Assembly (NCBI GenBank): GCA_000708835.1
Contig: DF237150.1
Span: 84,685 to 148,684, forward strand
DNA from: Klebsormidium nitens
Lineage: Eukaryota; Streptophyta; Klebsormidiophyceae; Klebsormidiales; Klebsormidiaceae
DNA: 64,000 nt
Direction: 5' to 3'
Shown here piece after piece: positions 1-11,300 of the stretch. How positions within the stretch are numbered: the first letter of the stretch is position 1; the number at the start of each line of letters is the position of its first letter. The translations under genes and the position numbers were made by a program. The notes beneath the pieces were generated by a model. It ran no database searches. It had not been told where the DNA came from and saw nothing but the letters and a program-made list of their open reading frames with translations.

Positions 1-447
1 CGCGGCGGGCTTACACGGTGTTTTCTTCCGGGAATTATGACAACACGGTTCTCGCCTCATTTACCGTAAAATGTACTTTCTGAAGGTTCTCACTGTGCAC
101 AGTAACGGAGCAGACCAGAATACGACAGCTTGACATCCTGTTTACACGGTCTTATAAGGACGCGATAACGCGAGCGCCTTTTCAATGGCCTCAAGCTGGT
201 TGTGGTTAGACAACAAACGCGAAGAGAGGGTCCGCTTGGTCTAGATGCTTTGCAAAAAGTTGATTTCTCTTTTCGAGGTCAAAAGCTAAAGGGGAAGAAA
301 TGAGCCTCTCAAACTGGAGCAGACCTTCCCAGTTTCGCTTTAGAAACTCTTTTGATTGGACCCCAACCTTGTCTGGCCATCTCTCAATGACTGCAACCGA
401 CAGCTCTGAAGTGCTCTTCGATAACTTCAACACCCTTTTATGTGCAG

Positions 448-591
448 ACGTGTTCACGAGACGGTCGTAACGTGGAAGGCCAGACCGGAACGAGGTTGAA
501 GAAATGCGCCGGCTGTAGGCAAGCCCGTTACTGTTCTAAAGAGTGCCAGAAAGCGGACTTCCCTTCGCATAAAAGTTTTTGCAAGACTTGA
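448..591 (+). CDS. MYND zinc-finger protein 1, C-terminal exon (partial)
   Basis: This is the terminal exon of a gene whose other exons were not identified and probably lie to the left of the window. It is preceded by an acceptor ending TGTGCAG and reads 47 codons to a TGA stop. The translation ends in a MYND-type zinc finger: the segments CAGC, YCSKEC and HKSFC are visible, in the usual order of Cys/His ligands. MYND fingers generally bind proline-rich partner proteins, so a protein-interaction role is an inference from the family. The exon is a near copy of the last exon at 6767-6910, with identical length, splice phase and framing, so the two are tandem paralogues. The second expected ligand is Arg here (CSRDGR) where the paralogue has Cys (CARDGC). 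The finger may therefore fold poorly, or the gene may be decaying. Confidence 0.7.
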   Translation, partial: TCSRDGRNVEGQTGTRLKKCAGCRQARYCSKECQKADFPSHKSFCKT

Positions 592-1738
592 GCACGCCCT
601 GTATAAGTGTGACGCACCTTCTGCAGACTCGTCCAATCGAGATTATTAAAGAGGTGCTCTGAAAACCAGAAACCCTAGACAAAAGGCATTCTAATCAAGC
701 TAAGGCCACACCCATTCTCTTCAGACGTTGCCAGTGAGTACTAGTTGCACCAGATGTCTGTTTGGTTTTACAAATTCAGTCGCAAAGGCAAGTTGCGTTC
801 GCCAGATGTTTGTTCGACGCCCCGTCCGCTCTACTTTTATGGAGGGGACCGCGGAACATTGAAAGACACTGGACGAGTTGCTGATGAGGAACTCGTACGC
901 GTTCTAGCTGCCCGCTCGAAACCTCTGGCACACCTGACACATATAGTTCGTATCACCAAACGCTACTGGCAGCATTCCACGAATTATGATTCCGAGCACG
1001 CAATACTCTGTTGAAGTGGCAGACATGGCTACGCTGAAGCAAGAAAGGCTAGCTGCAAGCGCGGTGATAGAGACCTTCCAATTTTGTGCCGCCTGACATT
1101 ATGGTTGCGGAATGAAAAGCAAGAGGCGGCCCGGCCTTCGTCTCTGGCCTCTTCGATCAATCAACAACTCGCGATCCAAAGTCATGATAATAACCATGTT
1201 TACTTATTTCACCCTACCGTGCAATAGGAGTCGGAAAGCCAGTATCAGTTAGCAGACGTGTCCACGTTATCTGGAGGCCGGGTCATACATGTGTGGCCCC
1301 AGTTTGTCAGTTCGTTCGTCCCCGCAGCTGATGGTGCTGATTGGTCTGAGATTTTTGTTTATGCATGGATGTTATCAAACCCTTCTTCCAGTAGGCTAGC
1401 GCTTCCTTCGCGCAATTCTTAATTGTTTTCTCAACTGATTGTCTGTTCTGCTTAACACATTATAACGCCTCCTCGAGACCGTAAAATTGGAATGTCATTG
1501 AAACTTTGGCCAAATTTGGGCCTTCGAAGCTCGAGGTTCTGCCGTTATCCGGGACACGTGTCGAAATTTAGCCAAACCAAGCGCACGGAGTCGCAATGAC
1601 AATCGTTTCTCCGAGGCGTCAGATCGACTCACCTGCCTAAAGCCTGGAAGATGAAAGAAGCGGTGGTCTGGAGTCGGAGCGTTTTGAGCAGCTGAATGCT
1701 TTCGCCTTCGAGAAGCGAGGGTGCGCAAGGCTGATTAG
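592..1738. other. Intergenic stretch, no supported gene
   Basis: Only a short open frame (745-1014, +) occurs here. It has no recognisable domain, no convincing splice context and no family resemblance, so it is not called. No repeat or RNA gene was noticed. Confidence 0.4.
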
Positions 1739-2356
1739 ATGAGGAAATTGTACCAGACTGACTTGCAAACAGCAGGCGCTGCTGATCAAATGGCATGGGG
1801 AAGACCATTGCTGCAGAGGCTGGCCCTGCTGGCTCTCTGTTTTTTTGCAGACCTGTTTCTAGCCTTTCTTCTTGGCAGCGAAGCTTGGCCTATCCCGATG
1901 CTCCTCGTTTACAAGGTTCTTAGCATGTTGGACCTGCAAGTCGACCAGAACATTCTGCACGTTGTAGATTGGTACCTGTACGGGCAAGCCGTGGCGACAC
2001 TTCTTTTCGCTCTCTGTTGGCTGCGCATGGCACTGTTGCTCGTCTTCATCGTTCCATTCTCTCGCTTCGTAAAAGGCAAACTTTGGCGCGTAGTCATAGG
2101 AGCAGTGGGCTTCTTCTACCTAGGAAACACAGGCGAGCGCACGAGCTTCATGACCAAGTGGATCGCCTTAGGACTACAACACAAGGGTCGCTTCGACCCT
2201 GCTCTCCTTGGCACGCTGCTGGTTCGCTTGTGTGCATGCCGCATCAAGAAAGCCAAGCCAGTCCTGACTCCTCTTGCAATATCTGCTTGGGTCTGCTCGG
2301 TGCTCCATCTGTTCGCTAAGGGGTACATAAGCACAGGCATTTGGGGAGACAGGTGA
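1739..2356 (+). CDS. Hypothetical multi-pass membrane protein, 205 aa
   Basis: This is an uninterrupted 205-codon frame that starts at an ATG directly after an in-frame TAG, so the start is well bounded. I do not recognise the family. Hydrophobic stretches at about residues 25-47, 52-63, 78-107, 116-128 and 177-193 suggest four to five membrane segments separated by short basic loops (for example around KGKLWR and CRIKKAKP). The stop codon sits inside a very good splice-donor match (ACAG followed by GTGAGG), so the frame could instead be an exon that continues downstream. There is no visible signal for plastid or mitochondrial targeting. It lies between the two MYND genes on the same strand, but nothing ties it to them functionally. 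It could be a chance open frame, but the clustering of hydrophobic residues argues for a real protein. Confidence 0.45.
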   Translation: MRKLYQTDLQTAGAADQMAWGRPLLQRLALLALCFFADLFLAFLLGSEAWPIPMLLVYKVLSMLDLQVDQNILHVVDWYLYGQAVATLLFALCWLRMALLLVFIVPFSRFVKGKLWRVVIGAVGFFYLGNTGERTSFMTKWIALGLQHKGRFDPALLGTLLVRLCACRIKKAKPVLTPLAISAWVCSVLHLFAKGYISTGIWGDR

Positions 2357-3528
2357 GGACGAGCTGCTTTGCAAGAAGTGGCAAGGAAACTCGGCGGTGC
2401 TGAAAAAGAGTCTCCTTCTGGACGCTCCCTGCCCTGAAGCATATAGCAGAGACGTCACACAGCAGCTTTGACAGTCCCTATTATTGTCTCTTGTTATTAT
2501 AGTATCATCCGAATGGCTCTTGTGATAACCACGGTTACCTAGCAAACTCGCTCAGCGAAGTTACCGGCAGGAGGTTAAAACCAAGGGAATTTTACAAAAA
2601 GAAGTGAAGACAATCGCAGAATGCCCTCTTCTTGAAGATTGGGCCGACGTAAGGCCTGGCTTACAGTTGCTTTAAGTCAGGACCTGTCTGCTTTTGGGAT
2701 GCATCTTCAATGCAGTGTATCGATACTGATCAATTGCGTCTTTCTTCGGTTATCTTCCATGAAAGTTTTCTAAGATAGCTGCCTCTTTCCACGGTGTGCG
2801 CACTCAACATACTGGTTCAACCTACCTGCGACAGTGTGAAGCTACTCTTCAAAGTCCTCTTTCTGGCAGTTTCCCAAAAACTAGAGCGTTTCTTAAAAGC
2901 ATGAATCTCTGCTTGAGGATTATACGTTCTTTTGTAGTACCCGTAGCAGTCGCTTGTCTTCGGTCAATCGAACTGAGTGACGAAAATAGGAGAAGTTTTC
3001 ATTCTACAAATAATGTCGTCCTCGCTTTCGGCAAATCAGGCACCCTTCTCAGACACGACAGGATAAGAAGGTAAACTGAACATGAAGTTGGTAATGCAGG
3101 CAACTCAGGCTCGCTGGTGAATTCCTTTGGACGAGTCTCACATTCGCTCGGCTGTACTCCATAACGATGGGCACGGTCATCGACCTCGCCTGCGTCTGGC
3201 CCAACGGCCGCACTTGGATTGCAGAAAGAGTGGAGCAGGAGAAGCGTAAGGTTGCTGAAAATCACTTGGACTGGTGAGCAGAGTAGTCCTGTAACTCGGA
3301 TCAAGGTCCGTACAAAGCTAACAGAATATGCTTGAGTCAATGCCTCCTTTTACTTGTTGAAAGTAGCTGCCCCGAACTGGACGCAATTGAATTCAAAATG
3401 AGTCGGTGAACGAGACTTTCCTAAGGACCAGTGCTACGTGTTCAGTGTGCCAGGATGTGAGAAGCGTCGATCCTTAGCCTGCTTTAGGGTCTCCTCCCCT
3501 AATGACGGCAGTAATTGTCTTCATGTGA
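2357..3528. other. Intergenic stretch, no supported gene
   Basis: Short open frames occur on both strands (for example 2796-3074 + and 2999-3340 -). None shows a domain, compositional signature or splice pattern that I can defend. The stretch may hold the promoter or 5' exons of the MYND gene that follows. Confidence 0.35.
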
Positions 3529-6500
3529 ACCTGGACCCATAATCTTCGACGTCAATACCCCTTGAAAGATTGGTGTCTTGAATTGCTCCGTAAAGGGGAC
3601 TGTTCGCTTAACCTGCATCGGTTGTCAAAGGAGGATCTCAGACACCTTTTGAAGAATGAAGGGTCGCATGAAGCGGAAATGTTCTTAAAATTCTCTCATC
3701 CGTTCGAAGTTGTTCGAGAGTTCGGTCAGTCTTCTCCACCGTTGCGTCCAGCTACGTTCGGGCTGATAGAACCGGCCAAGCCCCCTGTTTCGAGCACAAG
3801 GCCGACGACACCGCCGACTTGGAGTTCTTATGCTCAGTACGGGTTCCTTTGGAATTGTTCCCGACGCACTCCATCAAAGAAGCCTTGATAGCCGCCGCAC
3901 TTGGGGGCGAAGTCATCAGCGGTACACCAATCAACAAGGAGACGGCAGTAGAGGCGTTAGCACATCTGAGCTTCTTGAAGAGTCTCGATCTGAAATCATC
4001 AGAGCGCTCGTGTCTGGCTCGTCAGCTCGTAAAGCAGTGTCGGGGCACCGTTGAGAAGCGACACGTGGCGGCTGCGAAAACAGTCAACGTGGACGAGCTG
4101 AAGGTGGGCCTCGAAGGCCTGGCGAATCTGGCAAGAGACGACCCGGGTAAGGGCTTGCATGCTCGAAACAGCCTCTTAAGATGCTGCTGAAAGTGTTGCT
4201 CATCGATTATCTACAAGGAAGATGGTCGAGGCGTTCTACTGTTCTGCTGAGACCTCTAATTCGAACTTTTGCTATTTTTTGAGCAGCCGAGATCATTAGA
4301 TCAAAGCGCTGTCAAAGGCTGGTTGAACGGATGCCGTTTTCCAAATCAAGCAAGCTTTAGAAGCGCTCAGAATGCCCATTGAGTCTCCAAGCTTTTTCTA
4401 CTCGTGCATTGGTGAAACCTCGCTTGACTGAATGAGTCTCAAAAGATGGGTATCGGATGATTATGAGCTGCTTCTCGAAGGTTCCTCTCAAGAGATGACG
4501 AGCGGACATTCGAGCCCGCGAACAGCTTACAGGAACTCAAAATAATCTTCGGTCGTGCAGTCATTGGCTCGCTCCTGAAAAGCGAGCGCCTCTTCTCCAT
4601 CCTCGCGCGTATCGCAGACCCGCCCGCGCCTCTTGCGGCCAGCTTATTGAAGGAGGCCGGCAAGGAAGTCCAGGACTTCGAGGAGATCTTCGAGAAAAGT
4701 GACACCGGGTATGCAGAGAGGGACCTTCCGAAAAGACGCCAAGAGCTTAGGGAGTCTACAGATTGGAGGCCGGCTCGCAACCAGATTCAGACAAGGATGA
4801 TTCATCTGGCTGAGTTGCCCTCAGAGTTTCAGAGGCGTTCAACGGTCAACTTCATACGTGACTCGGAGATATCGGCGCGCTTAGCGCTTCTACTGACCTG
4901 GCACACGTTTTGCAATAAACACGTGGCGTTTCAACCGCCGGGGCATGCGGCCACGTCATACTGCGACCCAAGGTTCTGGCTCGGGGTGTGGTACCGGTTG
5001 CTTACAGCAGCACTGCGCCTCATCAGCAGTCTGAGCACAGAATCCTCTAACCATGAGTGGCTGCTGGAGCAAGGGGCGCTGCAAGCCGTGAAGCAGAGTC
5101 TTCAGTTCCTGCCGGCGGACAGAATGCGGAGCGGGCACCAAGAGGCGGCGCTCTTCGTCTACCGGCTATTCGAGAACCGCGCGTAAGCAACCGCCGCTTG
5201 CTTTACCCGGATCTGCAAGTCCCTCAAAAATTCTTCGAAGATCCTCATTCGGGTTTCACGTCGGGGGACAGGTCCTGGTGTGTGACGTGAAGACAATTGC
5301 ACAGCGACTCTTATGGTCTGCTTCTTTAGCAAACGAGTATCGATCATGTGTGCTTTTGCGCACGAACTTTGTTCCAGATGCTCTGATCAGGCCAACAAAT
5401 TCGCTGACTTTGAAACGGCTCGATTGGCACACCTGGGTTATGTTCATGAGAAAAAGTCTTCTTGCTCATCCTTCTGCAGATTGCTGGTACTTCCAAAGAG
5501 GTGATACTTTCTGGAGTCACGAAGCCCAAAGATGATCAACTTCATCACCCACTCCTCCCTGACCCATTTTGTTTCTGCTTGAATCCGCAGGGTTCATAGG
5601 ATCATCAGCGGATCTTCACTTTTCACGGGGCTTCTTTGCGAGATCGTGGCCAAGCTTGTCTCATCGACAGCGATCTTTTCGGCGAAGGTTGGGGGCAGCG
5701 GATAGGGAGTCAGCTGTTCCAAAAGCTTCTCCAGGCAGCGGAGGGTAAGACATGACAAAGACAGAAGTGAGAAGCCGAGTGCAAACCGCATGCAGTCAAC
5801 ATAGAGCCTCGTAGCTGGGCATGAGGAGATTGTGAAACTCGGTTAGGCAGATAGCAGATACGAACCGAGTCTCCAGCACTCGAGAGGCTTAGGATTGAAT
5901 CAGCTTCGTGGGGATTGGCACCTTAACCAAGTTTGGAATTTGTCAACGGTACCTGAACAACACACGTGGCGACTGCGTCAAAGCCCAACGGAAGAACTCT
6001 CAGCTCGTTTTCACATCCTTCCGAACATTACAGTACACATCTGCGAGCTTTTGCTGTTCAGGTCGTCACAGCTTGGAGGATCTCAGTACTACCCGAATAT
6101 TTTCTTTTTGTGAGAAGGCTCCGTTCTCCAGGAATGATCTAGGGAGCTTCTTGACTGATACTCCTTTCTTGTCAGATACGGACGCCGGATGTGCGCCGGA
6201 AGCCGCCTCTAGCTCACCGCCTTCCCCGATTGCCAGCCCGGCGAGCGATGCTCGGCAAAGGAAAGCCAGCCGGCGAAAGGTACGAGCGCGAAGCTGTCTA
6301 CTACCATCAACTGATCAATGCATATACTGCCAAATGAGACGATTCGGTTTTCGAGGTCTTCGACCGTCTTTCATTTCTGAGACTTCTTGCACGGCGCATT
6401 GTTGCGGACTAGGTTTCGTAGCTGGACATCCTGTGCGAAAAAGATCAAAAGGAAAAGTATGCTTTATTACGCGACAGATTGCGAGCGCGCTCAAGTATTC

Positions 6501-6910
6501 CAGCTTGATATGATTGTTTCGGCCTAAAGATCGGAGGGGTCTGCTGGCTACAGATGCTCCAAAAATGGCAGTCAAATCGCCTATTCTGGTACAATCTTTG
6601 ACGACTGAAGGACGTTCTCCAGAAGCAGAAGTTCTCTAGACTTCGACTTAGAGACTTTTCCAAACTCATGAACCCAGTTTGCTCGCTCATTGGCCAGCTC
6701 TCGTTCAACTAGAGCGGACGGATCCCAGCCGCTCTCTATTAAGGGGTCGGTTCTTCCTTCGTGCAGACGTGTGCACGAGACGGCTGCAACGTGGAGGGTG
6801 AATCGGACGCAAAGTTGAAGATCTGTGCAGGCTGTAGAAAGGCTCGCTACTGCTCAAGAGAGTGCCAAAAAGCGGACTACCCTAACCATAAAATCGTTTG
6901 CAAGCCGTAA
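3529..6910 (+). CDS. MYND zinc-finger protein 2 (multi-exon, approximate model)
   Basis: Several consistent exons point to one + strand gene ending in a MYND finger. Candidate coding blocks are about 3529-3724 (helical, with the segment HRLSKEDLRHLL), about 3780-4180 (APCFEHKADDTADLEFLC, then a helical segment), 4533-5182 (bounded by an acceptor TTACAG and donor GTAAGC), 5591-5687, 6176-6279 (Ser/Pro-rich linker ending in a basic RRK) and 6767-6910. The 4533-5182 block is rich in amphipathic Leu/Ala helices and looks armadillo-like, which is an inference from texture only. The last exon encodes the finger with all ligands present: CARDGC, CAGC, YCSREC and HKIVC, then stop. Not every junction could be phased: the join into the 6176 exon is unresolved, so at least one exon or boundary is wrong or missing. 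Likely role is protein-protein interaction; the true start is not determined. Confidence 0.5.
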
Positions 6911-8371
6911 GCGAGCAGCAGTCACTATATCAAGCAAGCTACATATTAACATGTAAACTTTTAGCCATGCACATAAGGCAACGAACAGGTAGACATTCAG
7001 CCGGGTCTTCATTGTACCTTCCACCGACGGCACATTCAACACGTATGCGACGTGCCCGAAATAGAGTAACTCACAGTGCTAGAAAGAACAAAAGCTTGAA
7101 AAGACCTTGTACAGTCACATCGTGATGAAAAGACAAAACGCTCTCATATGGTGTTTCTTCTCAGAGGAAGTCGACGACTTAGGTTTCAAACCACCGGTCC
7201 GGTGCACCGAGAGATAGCAAGAGGAACACCCGATCACATGGTGTACTTGAATCAGCTGGGAGCAAACAGGCCATGGAGTGACCATGAAAAGTATACAGAT
7301 CTTGATCCGCGAACAAGATTATCAATTGTAGGCTGGTTGTGGAGCCACATACCCTACTTCATGAGCAGGTATACAAACCGTTCTACGGAGTGCCCCAAGT
7401 GCGCCTCGATTGCCATCATATCTTCCACAATTGCTTGCCAGAAGTGAGACACTGGCACGACCGTCAAGCACGTGTTCCAATTCTATTGTGGACTCCACTT
7501 GAAGTGTTCATGGTTCATGACACGTTGACATGCATCAAAAGGCCGGCTTGCAGTGCATGTATCACCGGACTTAGTATAGCTCAGCTGGAACCCGGCCCTC
7601 GCGCTATGGTGGCGACGGTCTGCTTCACTAGCTGCTATGCTAAACGTTGCAGCAATGATGGCATGCTTGAATCTAATTCATTGCGTTATCGATCCGCGGA
7701 CTGAGTGACATTATATGGTACGGTAGTACCATTCTGATTCGGGCGGAGTTCATAAAAAGTCGGTCAGCCGCGCGGCCATTCATGGGAACGTGCAACTTCG
7801 TTATGGCCTAGCTCGACATACTTAGCTTTGATCCAATAAGAGCTATGTATAGCCCAAGGATTTACCGTCCCGCTAGTTGGGCTCTGGCCCGCTTGACGTG
7901 CATGTGTATGTGCAAGTAACACGTTGAGAGGAGCTGCTTGACGATGGAGCTTCGAGGCTTTTGAAAGCACGAGGGTGCGCTGAGTTCTAATGGCGCCAAG
8001 AACGGCAATGCTAGGCGTGGCAGGATCAGGCATGTTTCCCTCTGACATCAATGTACAATACAGCGCTGAACTTAGGGTATATCGCCAATACGAGATTTTC
8101 GTGCGAGTTACAGCTTATAGCACGGACGGCATGTCTGAGAAGCATCCGCTCGCTGATGGAGGCTGAGCTATATCAGCTCGCAAGAAAATACAACCGTCCA
8201 CGAAAGCAGCTGTAAGATCCTGTCAACAGGACTTCAACGCAGTGTTTTGATACACTGAAATTACTCAACCTCACTTTCCAATCACCTTGGGCCACACAGC
8301 CCGCAAACACTCGCTGCAAGAACGCAAAGATCCAGTCTCTACTGGCCCTACCAAGATGTGACGCTGGAATG
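6911..8371. other. Intergenic stretch between MYND gene 2 and HCF244
   Basis: This lies 3' of both neighbours, which converge here. Open frames such as 7148-7447 and 7339-7704 (+) overlap in different frames and show no recognisable domain. A tRNA A-box-like string near 7573 has no matching B box and was rejected. Confidence 0.35.
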
Positions 8372-11300
8372 TTAGATATAGAAGTCACCTTGTCTACTAC
8401 CTGCTTTCAAGTCCTTCAACTTTTTCAAGATCTGACCGTAGTACTCTTGGAGATACCTGGAAGCAAGAAAGAAGGGTCAGCTCTGAAGCAATGGTCCGAA
8501 GCCTCTTGAGAAGCATATGACAACTCGGTTCAGATATCAAATGGCACTCGACCAATCAATCAATACGAGGCCTGAGCTTCGTCGCCCAATCACAACCACA
8601 GCAAAGGCAAGCGGCAGGAAACCAAGGAGAAATCTGATGATAGGCGAGGAGCTACAATCCCTGAGAGGGTTGGCTCACTTTTCTAGAGTGGTCGTCTCGA
8701 GTGGGTCGACTCCTAGGGCCTTGAATGTCTCGGTCATCGGGGCCGAGAAGACGGTATCACTCGTCAATACCTGCGCCAACAAAGTCTGTTCAGCTGCTTC
8801 CTTAATAGCAGCCTCTACAGCGCCCGACGAGTAAGCCCGACCTTCTTGTGTCACCCCAGCGGGTCTTAGAGCGTGACTACGCCGTCGACGTGGCCAGAAC
8901 TGCTCCGAGGCCCTGCTCAGCGCCAATCGGGACGATCAAAACGAACTGTGTTGGACTCTGGGAGAACCATCTACTTTCATCCGCCGCTGAGCAGCTTAGA
9001 TTGCCAGCCATGCAGATGCTCAACCTGAAAATATTCTCTCAAACCTGGTCGGTCGATGGCTTCCGAAGCAGCCGCCAGACAAGCTACAAAACAACCACAA
9101 CAGCAGCGTCCACAACAGCAACGTGCGGTCTACTACGTGTTTGGATCCCTGTATGCATATCCGGTCTGCTGATGAGAACGACATATGTCATTTAAGTGGA
9201 CAGAGCCCCGCTCCATCCTGCCCCGATCTCGTGGTGTTTGAAGCGCCCTTACCAGCAGAACGGACTCACTTCGTCAAATAGCCCGGTTTCCCTATTCCGC
9301 AAGTCCATTCTTGTTGCATAAAGCCCACACCTCAACAGCAGGCCAGAACTACCAATGCTCTACTCCTCAACTTCCTTCGGAAGCATGAAACACTTCCCAA
9401 CCGCCATGAGATCAAGCAACGTGGCGCAACATCGAGACAAATAAAGTGTGGCGGTCCGTACCTCTGAGAAGGCAAGCCGGTCCGCCGCGTCGGTGGTCCA
9501 CTGGAAGAGGCGCGTGATCGCGCGCGTCACCCGCAGGATCCCCAGCGGCACCGTTGTCACCTTCGCATCCTGCCCGGCGAACCGCTCGCACAGCGCAATG
9601 ATCTGCAGAGGGTCGGATTTTATCTAGCTTGACCATTCCTTATTTCGTATACCAACATGCGAAAGAACGGAGGGCAATTTCTTATGAACAATCTTGGCGT
9701 CCTGCCCCAGGCGAGCAGCTCACACGGCGTGATGATCTGCACGAAGGGCAATGTTGCTTTGCAGCTCGTCTTCTTCCTTCAAAGGACCGTAATGATGCAT
9801 TCAACTGAGCGTTACATTTGATTATGCACAAACTTCCGGCGTTGAGCTCACACAGCGCGCTACTCTCCACGAAACCTGGTATTCCTGTCAATCGTGAGAT
9901 TTCGTTCTCCTAATACCCTTTTCGTCAGCTCGAGCAAGTGACTATTCACAATGATTCCATTCCATTGATGAGAATGGAAAGCGTCACCCGACGATGTCTC
10001 TGAAACACAGCCGCAAAAGTCCCGACGACCATCCGATTCAATATACACCGATCACCAAAAGCCTGAAGCCCCGGAACTCAGAGCACCCTGAAAATGGGAG
10101 CGCTTACCTCCTGGGTGGTGAAGGCGCGGGGCCCTGCTAGCGTGGCAACCTGCTTCTCGAACTTCTCGGATCGAAGCGCAGCGAGCGTCCACTTGGCAAC
10201 ATCCTGCACGATAAGAGATTGCAAACCGTTGGTGCACTTATCTTGCGCATGCTCGCCCTGGCAAGGCCGCTTCTTCCAGAAAAGAGAATCTGTGGGGTAC
10301 CGGACAAAGAAGAAAGTGCAGAATCTCATGAAGACAGGTGCAACGGCTGTTTACTAATGTAGAGAACCAAGATGTCCGTTGAATCGACGAAGCATTCATG
10401 CCTTGCCTTCCCGTTCATCAGCCAACTCTGTGACAGGAGGTTTACCTGAGCGTCTGTGTACGCAATTCTAGTAGGAGCGTCTGTGCCCCACACAGCCTTC
10501 TCCTCGAGAACTGGCACGGCATACTGGCTGATCAGGCCCTGGAAGATGCAAGATATAAAACGTGTCAGCTAAACAGCTTTCTGCGATGGCGTTGGGCTAT
10601 TTTTATTTGTCGACGTTGTTGCAGGTGAGCATTCAAGTTACAAAATTGTGCAGGATTTACTCCGCCTTTGGTTGAGATCGCAGATCGAAAGGAAGCTGAA
10701 TGAAAGATGTCCCGAACTTGGATTCAAAATAGAACCAACGGAGCTGACCAAACCCAAATGACGATTGTAAAGTCACAGCTGCGAGATGCCTTCTTGCCGT
10801 TTGACGAGTGAGTTGCAGAATCGAGACTTTCAATCTCTGTACAAGCACGTCAAAGTTGCTGTTGTCCTTGAGCAGCGCATCTTCTACCAAGTCCAGCTGA
10901 ATAACTGCTGGGAATCTTCAACTCTAGCAAACCGGGGGAGGAACGTAAGCCCGGCTTACGCTTATCATCACTCACGAAAAATCAGGTCCGCAAGCAGACC
11001 CCTGTCCATTGATGGGTAGCACCAAGCATAGACAGCAACAAGGGCAACAGCTAAGCCAGTTTCTCATTTTTCCATCATTCTCCAATCCCTACCTGCATGA
11101 AACCGCAGAGGCGGAGGACGGTGTAGTCGAGGCCCGAGTCCGCGAGGTAGGCCTCGGTGCAGCGCTTGATCTCCATGAGCGGCACCTCGGGGTGCTTGTC
11201 GCAGTTGTGGATGGAGAAGAACACGTACCGCTGGATGCCCAACGCCTTGGCGCACTGGATCAGGGCGACCTTGCCATCCCAGTCCACCTGGAAAAAGAAG

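Noticed and set aside
7570-7640. tRNA-like A box (TATAGCTCAGCTGG)
   Set aside because: No B box, T-loop or matching acceptor stem follows at tRNA spacing.
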